A stretch of DNA of 64,000 nucleotides from Phallusia mammillata (taxonomy: Eukaryota; Chordata; Ascidiacea; Phlebobranchia; Ascidiidae), in NCBI GenBank assembly GCA_003260075.1, contig QLIY01000034.1, forward strand, positions 167,312 to 231,311, read 5' to 3'. Position numbers and translations under genes: made by a program. This document shows positions 56,255 through 64,000 of this stretch, one piece after another. Every line of letters starts with the position of its first letter. Within the stretch, counting starts at the first letter, position 1. The notes beneath the pieces are model-generated. The model saw only the letters and a list, made by a program, of their open reading frames with translations. It ran no database searches and was not told the origin of the DNA.

Positions 56255-59200
56255 AGATTATTCAAAACCGTGAATAGTGTACCTACGTTTTTATATTTAT
56301 TCCTAAAAATATTTTCAGTTGTTTATTATCACTGTAAACATAAAATACATGACATTTTATGATTTCAACTTCACGTAAATAATTACCCTACCACAAAACA
56401 AAGATCACAAGATTCCATTTCAAAGATCACATGATTCCGTGGCACATGATATTCACATGAAACATTTGTAATAGAATGACGTCGAGATCACGTGATTTAT
56501 CCCCGATAAAAAATGTTATTATGACAACCTGTCCTGCATGCATAAGTGTGTACATAAAGGAAATATTTTTTTGATATAAATTCGTGCAAGTTTTTTAAAG
56601 AAAATCGTTTGTCTAAGGAATTTTATGAACAATTGAATTGCCAAGGAAGTGTCACCTTTCAGCGTCCTACACTCACCACACATTGTGCGACGATCGTGAG
56701 AAACAATACACAGAACAACAGGGTGTTACGCAAACAACATCCGCTAAAGCTAAAGCACATAAAGCGATCTTTTTATCACCAACATGTACACACGATGGGC
56801 GCCTGATTCAAAAGTCTAAGGAATTCCAAAAACGAAAGTATTTTATTATCATTGGCCTCCAGCAGTTACTCAGTATACCCTATATAGCCATGTGAGGATA
56901 CGTTATTCGTCTGGTAGGGTGGTATGGGTTATTCTGTTATCATAAACAAGTTCTGCACTCGAGTTTTTTCATGCAAACTTTCCCCTCTGTGGGGCTTCGT
57001 CAAACATTTATCCTTGACAGAACTAAGCAAAAATGTCCAAGCAGTACTAAAAAGGATGGTAAACTGGGCCAATGTGGGCATTGGAGAATAGGGCCACCGC
57101 CCTTACGACACATAATATGGTGAAGGCCCAATTTTTATTTGCCATTTTCGAACTGCGTTAATCAAACATATGTTTGTGTTACGAAGGTTGCTCCTTGGAA
57201 ATCGTAAAGGTGCTTCAGTCTGTTATTTGTACAACGAGGTTTAATAAAAGCTCCTAAAACCCCGTAAGATCGCTGATACAAACTTGTGGGTTGTTTAAAC
57301 CATAAAAAACAGCGATATGCTATGTCTTTTTTTGCCATTCAACTATTTTTACTGAATCTGTAACAAAGGATAAGTAAACTAGAAAAGACAGCAATGTTGT
57401 CTGTTAATTGGTTTGCGTAATCAAAGGTCATCTAGGTTAAAACTATAAACAGTTTGGCTGAAGAATGGTCACAACGTCGTGCTACGTTTTTGAAAAATTC
57501 ACATGTATGGTGTACTGACGAGCCAGGCGTGTATGTTTGTCATATATGTACTCTGATTTGCTGCATTGCCTCACAAACAAAAATTAACGCCATCAACAAC
57601 AAAATCAGTGGACGTTACATCGTTTGTGTCAAAATAAAAAGCTCCACTAAGAGACTGTAATTACTGCAGGCCAGTCGTCATCATTGGGGGTTACAGCAGT
57701 AATTAAAATTAAAGTACAGCAAATGTGATTGGGTTTAATGGCTGTTTGCTGCGTCATAACAATGCTGCAAGACAAATTAATTAGTCTTTACGAAGCATTT
57801 TAAAACCGCAAGCACCATGATTCATGTCACCATGCAGCATAATATGAAACTACTTCAAAGTTAAATACCAGGAAACAGACAACAAATTAGACTACAAAAA
57901 TTGACAATAATTTTGATTGTTTGGGTTTTGAGTTTAGAAACTGCAACAAAACATTTTAATCCGAGCAATATTTTGTTGCTTAAAGTTAGAGAGCAAAAAC
58001 GGCCTGCACTTCCCTATGTGTCAGGGTTATGCTTCCGCGTTCATTGATATCGGGATTTCCGTCAATAGATTATCATAGAAAACTGGCAAGTGTATCAATA
58101 AACAAAAATATGCCCTTTTTACTTCCACCTGTTTGCAGTATTAATCGGTCCAAAAATTCAAATATAGCAAAATGTTGTATACTTTGGTGTTATTTGGTAC
58201 TTTCCGTGTAAATGTGATTTTTGAAAAACAAAGTTAAACTGTTCTTTTAATTGGAACAGTAAAATGCCTCAAATTTCACATGTTAGTGAACGCGACAAAT
58301 GTTTGCCTCTTAATATGGACATTGAAACCCAAAAGCAACACATCTGCTAAAGTGTAGATGATTTCGTAACAACTAGCAAGTTTTTTTAATTCTAGTTTTA
58401 CCGACCTCACCCGAAAAAATTATATAGGACGAAAATAAACTTTTGTGCCGCACCTATTGGAGAATAACAGACCAACCCCACTTATTTTTCTTTACGAAAC
58501 GAGCTTCAGGTGCTTAACAACGAGAAGCATCAAAAAGGACTAACATAGACCGTATTTGTCTTTGGCAATTGATATAGCCTAATACAGAAAAGTGACTATT
58601 AAAGTAGGTACTAAGCAACCAAGGACCTTTTACAGAGTTGCGCTATTGGTTGAGGTCATCGAAACGTCTAGACACTGAAGGTCGCGCATAACATCACGGC
58701 TAAGAATTGAAACGTGACGTCATGCGTTTTTAGTCCAATGCCCCGAAGTCAACCGGGTGATGACCCGTTACACGGAACCAAACTGAACATGCCCTCGCAT
58801 TTTCTGTTTCGTTTTCAGGTCTGTGCTAGTAACGTTTAACGTAGTAAATTCGGTTTAAAAGTTATTTTTCCTATTAGAAGACAACAGAGCCCAAAAAATC
58901 CAGGCTTTACTGCCACAAAATCATCTCTAATCGCTAAAACGACGAAATCTTTCATTAACTTACATTTCAGGCTGTTTACATAGAAAATAACAGTAACGGT
59001 TTTCAAAGTAAGGTTTAACTCTGCATACAAAAACTCCATCTTATTGAAAATGTGCTAAAGACTTTTGCCCTCTGTTAGTGAAATACAATTGCAAAAATAA
59101 TGTTCATTATGTATCACTGATAAACACGAAAGTTAAGAACAATGTACAATACGCGAAACAACACATCATAAAAAACGTGCCCTCCGCAAAAGAAAAACAT

Positions 59201-60039
59201 GTAAGTTATAAAATAAACCATAGATATGGATTTTTGCATGTTCAAAACATCCTTTGTTTTCTTAACCATATAGCTAGCCAACTCTAAATTACAGCTAAAA
59301 AGGGGTGGTTTGTATGCCTTTTCAGTCGGTGCTACTTAGAAAGAGCCTATCTTTTTAGCTTTAACGTGCAGCTGGGTACTGATTGTGAAAATAAAACCTC
59401 AAGTGGGATTCGAACCAACCATTGCTGGCTGTTCTTGGCATATTTTAGTTAAAACCTTTAGTATTTCAAATAAACTTTTAACTTTCTTATTCCCAATTAA
59501 TTTTTCTTTTCTTAGGACAAAATGAGTCAAAACGAAAAGGAAAAAACACACCGACATTTTTTTTATTGTGAAACCTACCAAAATATTTAGTTAAACAATA
59601 CTCCTGAAAACAAGGTAATGTGTATTTGTATTTAGAAAGGATGTACTATTTGCATACAAAATTCTTTTGAAATTTCTTCTTGGACGGATTGCATCTGGTA
59701 TTGGCGAATGCAATTCAAGAAGGAAAGCACGCATTGAATACAACGAATGATTGATTGGTAGGTGTAGAATCGAAACTTCTTGCAACATTTTCTGTTGGTA
59801 AGACTTGCTATTGCCATAATTGCGAAACTACGTATTGCTGAAATACTTAATAAGGCGGAAACAGCTGTGCCTAGCATAAACGTTGTGGAGCACAAAGTGG
59901 AGACTTAATTAAATCGCGGAAGTAGAAAAACAATAACGTAGATCAAATATCACTAAACGCGATACGTCCATAAACAGGCAGACATACTATTTAATCAGTA
60001 TGCGAAACTTTAACAGAAACAAAAAACAAAAGGCGTCAT

Positions 60040-60460
60040 TGTTTTAGCCAGTACTCCAGCGCGAGCAGCCATTCCTCGAAAATTAAGGCCGACGAATCGG
60101 ATTGGGCGCTGGAAAACAGCAGCGTCACTGCTCAACAATGGCGGCGCAAACTTTACAAAATCACGTGCCCGCAGCGCCAGCCTCGTCGTTCCAGGCCCCA
60201 ATCGATGCAATTCGTCGTTTCGCTGCGACACACTTCGCCGAGCACAGAATAAAGGATATCGCGTTTCCTCGACCAAACTGAACGCGCCAAAGCGAGCTGT
60301 TTTCATCCGGCGTTCGACGCCGCCTCTTCGCTTGTTTCTTTTATTCACACGCGCGCTTGCTCCCTCTCACTCCCTCACGGCTCGGGAGAAGTTATTTTAA
60401 AGGTGGGTGGGTGGCGCGGCATTTTCATGAACGTCGCGCCCTTTTGCTAGCCTACCGTTG
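60040..60460. promoter_or_regulatory. CpG-rich promoter-like island
   Basis: The most GC-rich stretch in the right half. It has CAACAATGGCGGCGC (a YY1-type site around an ATG), an E-box ATCACGTGCC, CACGCGCGCTTGC and a CT-rich tract. The opposite-strand 112-codon ORF (60010-60348) is Arg-rich and looks like a product of GC bias. A promoter for a non-coding RNA, or for a gene whose later exons lie beyond the window, fits best. Confidence 0.45.
60138..60281 (+). CDS. Possible 47-aa small ORF or first exon in CpG island
   Basis: The ATG sits in a good initiation context (CAACAATGG) and opens 47 codons, beginning MAAQTLQNHVPAAPASS and ending IAFPRPN, before TGA at 60279-60281. No known domain. 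MAA-type starts within YY1 sites are typical of real first exons, but no downstream exon is identified and the ORF is short. Treat as tentative. Confidence 0.2.
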   Translation: MAAQTLQNHVPAAPASSFQAPIDAIRRFAATHFAEHRIKDIAFPRPN

Positions 60461-61842
60461 CTGTTAAAACGCGGCAGTTACTTTTCGAAGGTCAAAATCT
60501 ATCCTTTTCCTATACAGCGAATGTACGTTTTATTGCAGTCAAACGTACTTCTACATGTTGTAAAACATGTTGAGCATGGTTCGGAATGCGTTATGCATTG
60601 CTTTTAACCACACTTTGAGAATCGACTAGTCCGTTATGTTTGTTGGTGATCATTGTTTTGTATTATTGAATAAGTCATTTCTGAGTAAAAGTGAAAAACA
60701 CGCGGTAATTTATGTGGAAAATTTCGCTCAATGGATTATTGAGGGTATTTCGATTCACGAAAAAGGAAATTTCCCAGCGGAAGTTTCACAAAGGCGTTCA
60801 GAAACCATATCTAATACCAATAATATTACACTGAAGTTTTGCTGAATTTAGCCCATGCGAACGTCACATGTGAGATCATGTTTTACACTGACACAAACAG
60901 AACAAGTGTTGCTTTGCGCGCAAAGAGGTAACAACTGAAAAGGATTACATTGAAACTGTCAACGGATATCCCTTGACTCAGTGTCAAACTGAAAATAAAT
61001 CTGAAATAAATCATTAATTTCACATATTGTGTACACTGGATATATGGGTAAAAACTGCGCGCCGAAAAACACGATCAAAGCCGGCCCTGTGTTGTTTAGT
61101 TCTATTAGCTCTGGTTTCGTCGGGTAACTGCCAATAAATGTACCTGGTTTGAATACACAAGAAGTGAACGTATGTCTTTGTATGGAAGCATGGAAAGTGC
61201 ACATCATTCTAATCACAGCAAATTTGCATGTTCAAAAACAATGTTGGATTTATTGTAAAGGCAACTATACGGGACTGTGATTTAACCCTGCACGGTATAA
61301 GGTTGACGAGTTTGTGGTTACATTTTGCCAACTGTGCATTTGTTTGGTTTTAAACCTAATTTTGTAGAAGTTGTTTCTCCGATTGAACTTCTACACTTGT
61401 TTCAAATAAGTAGTAATAAAATTATACTTTTTGTACGAGTACGTATTTGATTTTTTGTAGATCATAATTTAATAAGACACTTGTTCATTAAAAGCACAAG
61501 ATTGTATAACTAGCTTATCCACAACCTATGCTTTGAAGAACACGTTAAGCAAGTTTGCATGCCCCCGCAAAAAAGACTTTTTATCTAAGCCCTCTTTTGG
61601 ATTACTGTACAGCCCCAAGGACCAAAAGCAAATATTTACAAGCAACCGTTTTGTTTGTAGGGCAGGGCCAGACCGCTTTATGAATTTATTCAGAAATATT
61701 GAAGCTCACTATAAGTTTTTGGCAGAACTTTTTGGTTTATATCCCAGTCGGTCTTTATGCACACTTAATTATGGCACAATATATGTAGACTTTTTATTCG
61801 CACGTAGATAGGCCTAAGCAGTGTTTTTATAAGGTGTTTATT

Positions 61843-61970
61843 TCTCCAGCGGTTTCCCAAAATTTGGACTTGCACAAATATGGCTATTTTTTGGTATTTA
61901 AATGAAACACTTGCGGTCTCTTAAAACTACTTAGCGGTCACCCAAACCAAACCTTAAAAAAAAACCTGGG
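61843..61970 (+). repeat. Dispersed repeat family, copy 3 of 3
   Basis: CTCCAGCGGTTTCCCAAAAT, ATGGCTATTTTTTGG, CACTTGCGGTCTCTT and ACTACTTAGCGGTCACCC match 13649-13767 and the inverse of 19752-19890. It shows the short CCC that is expanded to 96 C in copy 1. Confidence 0.75.
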
Positions 61971-62371
61971 CCTAAGTATGATTATAAAAATACCACTGAG
62001 CATTTAGGAACAAAACAGTTTCATAATAAATACACACCTACAGATAAACTATTCAATTATTTTTACATTTTTATGAGTTTACGCTATGCAAATCTGAAAT
62101 GAAAATGAACAATTTCTTTGTGTCATATACAAGTATCGTGCATTAACATGGCGAGACCTGCACCAGACCTATAACTTCATAACGGTAACTGGAAATAAAA
62201 TCAAACACAGTGCAACATTGTGCACTCCGCGTAGCCTATGCACATCAAGTCAAAATAAATTTGAATAGTTTTTATAAATTGAGCAATATGATACAGTGCA
62301 TTTTTTGGTAGTTCATCGTAAAATGTGCTGTACGACAACCACGGTATTGGCGAGGTTCAAAATTAGCGTTT

Positions 62372-62544
62372 TAGAGTTGTAGGCGGGCCCGAAATAAATA
62401 GACGCGAAAACCCATAAAACATTTACGAAACCTGTTTTTTTATTCAACCCGATCTTGGTGGAATGCCAACCCGAATCAAACCCATTTTAATTTAAGACCA
62501 ATCCCAAACCAGGCCCGAAAAGCCCGTCCCACCTTAAAACTCTG
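62372..62544. mobile_element. Short derivative of the CGGGCC-rich MITE family
   Basis: TAGAGTTGTAGGCGGGCCCG at the left and GGCCCGAAAAGCCCGTCC then AAAACTCTG at the right match the termini of 48212-48556 with about half the interior. Confidence 0.6.
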
Positions 62545-63105
62545 GCCTCTTCTGTCCCACTTAATTGCATAACTCCTGAACAACAGCAAATGAAACTTAT
62601 TTTAAAGTGTCACAAAGGTCTATATGGAATTGTAGCCTACATTTGCCGCTGCTATTTTGGCTAATTTTAAATTGATTTCTTCGGCTTTTGCTTGCAAGTA
62701 ATTATTTGTAATTACGACCTTAAAATAAGGACCACACACAATGCAAAAATTTAAACACTTTTATTTCTAATGACGAAAGTGCCAGCAACGCGTTGCAGTT
62801 AAAAGCTAGCAACATTTTGCAACTATTATAGATTCGTTCTATCTGAATTTTCACGCTGGCAACTACCATTGGTATTTGCTCAAAGGGATTGAAGTATTGG
62901 TTAAGTGTTACGCAGTTACACAGTGTTTCAATTTGCTCCGGGCAAGTCAAGGGTCTTATTGCAGCAACGTTGTTTCAGGGATTTTTCAATGTTAGACAAT
63001 CGATTTCTGTAGGTTACAGCCAGCTTAGTCTCTTTCAAGACACTTAGTCTCTTTTCAAGACGCCCCTTAACGCTAAAGAAAACATATTTATTTTAATTCA
63101 AAAAC

Positions 63106-63238
63106 AACTAATATCACTAATGATGGCACAAGCATTTGCCGCAACGTCGAAATAAAAAGTATGTCGCGTTTTACGTCTATTTGGGCCGTTGTTTTCGCCG
63201 TTATAGCATAATGGACAGATCCGTATGTGGTGTTTTAA
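63106..63238 (+). mobile_element. Second Penelope-like remnant
   Basis: AATATCACTAATGATGGCAC, GCATTTGCCGCAACG and TTTTACGTCTATTTGGG parallel 53352-53427. The hammerhead core is mutated (CTAATGA, CAACG). CAGATCCGTATGTGGTGTTT at the right is the inverse of 53299-53318. Confidence 0.45.
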
Positions 63239-64000
63239 ACTAACTAAAGTACTACAGATTCCAATGCCTAATTCACAAGCACCCTAACACATTTTGACAA
63301 GGACAATGAAAAAAAACACCTTAATTTTACAACCTATATTTTGAAGGACACGTTAAACAATTTTACATGCCTCTGCAAAAAAACACTTTTCACCTCAGCC
63401 TTCATTTGATCTATACAGTGTTGTACGTGTATACTTTTGCCAGGGTTTGCGGTGTCATGTGTACCTTGGTATGTTATCTGCTACAAGGTTGATCGAACGC
63501 AGGTCAGGCACACACACTGTACGCGCTGACTTGCTCTTTGTGACATGCTGTTATTTAGACAATGACGCAATAGCACCAATGCTCTTACGCACGTACACGT
63601 CATCAGATTTGATTACCGGAAGAACCTCACATGTTAAACCTAATACCATGCCCTGATGCTATTTGTTCATTGTATTATTTATTTTCCATAGATACCCTTT
63701 GGGCATTGAAAGATATACCTATGTAACAATAATAAAGATTGCTTCATCCTAAACTTTAGGACCTTTAGGACCTAAAGGTTTATTTCGGATGTTGTAAAAA
63801 TAATAACGCGGGTTTTATAGCGGAAAGTATCGGTTTACGAGATCCAAATCACTCCCAATAAACAAATAGCTGTGTAACGGGGAATCTATATACTACTATA
63901 GCTCAGCAGTTTTCTGATATGAAAGGTCTAGCTTTACTTCTCAATCAATGGAATAAACGGAAATCTAAATAATTTTGTGTGAAAATCACAGAAAAATGGA

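Larger units (their letters stand above)
54804..60039. other. Gene-poor stretch with small hairpins
   Basis: No supported exon. Hairpins at 55089-55140 and 56181-56254 and a full CRE TGACGTCA at 58715-58722 are the notable sites. GGTTCGAATCC (minus, near 59403-59413) resembles a tRNA B-box but no tRNA folds around it. Confidence 0.45.
60461..64000. other. Right end: repeats, no supported gene
   Basis: Contains the three repeat remnants listed separately (61843-61970, 62372-62544, 63106-63238). A short palindromic run (AGGACCTTTAGGACCTAAAG) lies near 63760. The 92-codon ORF at 61533-61811 has no motif. Confidence 0.4.

Noticed and set aside
59395-59475. tRNA-like B-box GGTTCGAATCC on the minus strand
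   Set aside because: No A-box at the right distance, the T-stem has a mismatch and the acceptor strands do not pair. Possibly a decayed tRNA-derived SINE, but there is no second copy in view.
60010-60348. 112-codon Arg-rich minus ORF
   Set aside because: It arises from GC bias of the CpG island; no domain and no splice context.

Overview
The window is AT-rich, intron-rich metazoan nuclear DNA with abundant short hAT-type DNA transposons, three single-base N gaps and two very long pure-C runs. Spliceosomal GT-AG introns, TTAGGG-type repeats and a Polycomb RING-finger protein with bilaterian-style RING and RAWUL domains all indicate an animal. A compact invertebrate chordate such as an ascidian is my best guess from general character. 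I cannot prove that from the sequence.

Layout. Positions 58-2300 (minus) hold a complete 7-exon gene of 428 codons that I do not recognise. Positions 3180-8255 and 9758-15507 (both minus) hold two tandem copies of one 9-exon gene. Each encodes a single-pass membrane protein (415 and 424 aa) with a lysine-rich cytoplasmic N-terminus. Seven of nine exon lengths are identical, and both copies keep the same promoter-proximal block. Positions 15.5-35 kb are gene-poor: I find no supported protein gene there, but several transposons, a third orphan copy of the promoter block, and a CpG-rich promoter-like segment near 22.7 kb. Positions 37117-41640 (plus) hold a 6-coding-exon PCGF/BMI1-family gene of 1166 codons, with an N-terminal C3HC4 RING, a RAWUL domain and a disordered tail of about 930 residues encoded in one exon. 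A GC-rich, probably promoter-bearing region (35.1-36.0 kb) and a roughly 504-bp inverted-repeat transposon carrying telomere-like repeats (36.46-36.96 kb) lie upstream. Positions 42-64 kb are again gene-poor, with transposons, a tandem pair of full CRE sites, CpG-rich promoter-like islands at 50.4 and 60.2 kb, a diverged 0.22-kb tandem duplication, and Penelope-like remnants with hammerhead-ribozyme-like cores.

Functional picture. The PCGF protein would act in Polycomb repressive complex 1 with a RING1 partner. The large non-coding flanks on both sides of it could be its regulatory landscape or hold non-coding transcripts. The two membrane-protein copies look like a recent-to-intermediate tandem duplication that probably kept shared transcriptional control. 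No pathway links the four genes. The most distinctive items are the expanded Psc-like PCGF tail, the duplicated membrane-protein family with its conserved and orphaned promoter block, the nested hAT with a perfect empty site elsewhere in the window, and the hammerhead-like motifs.
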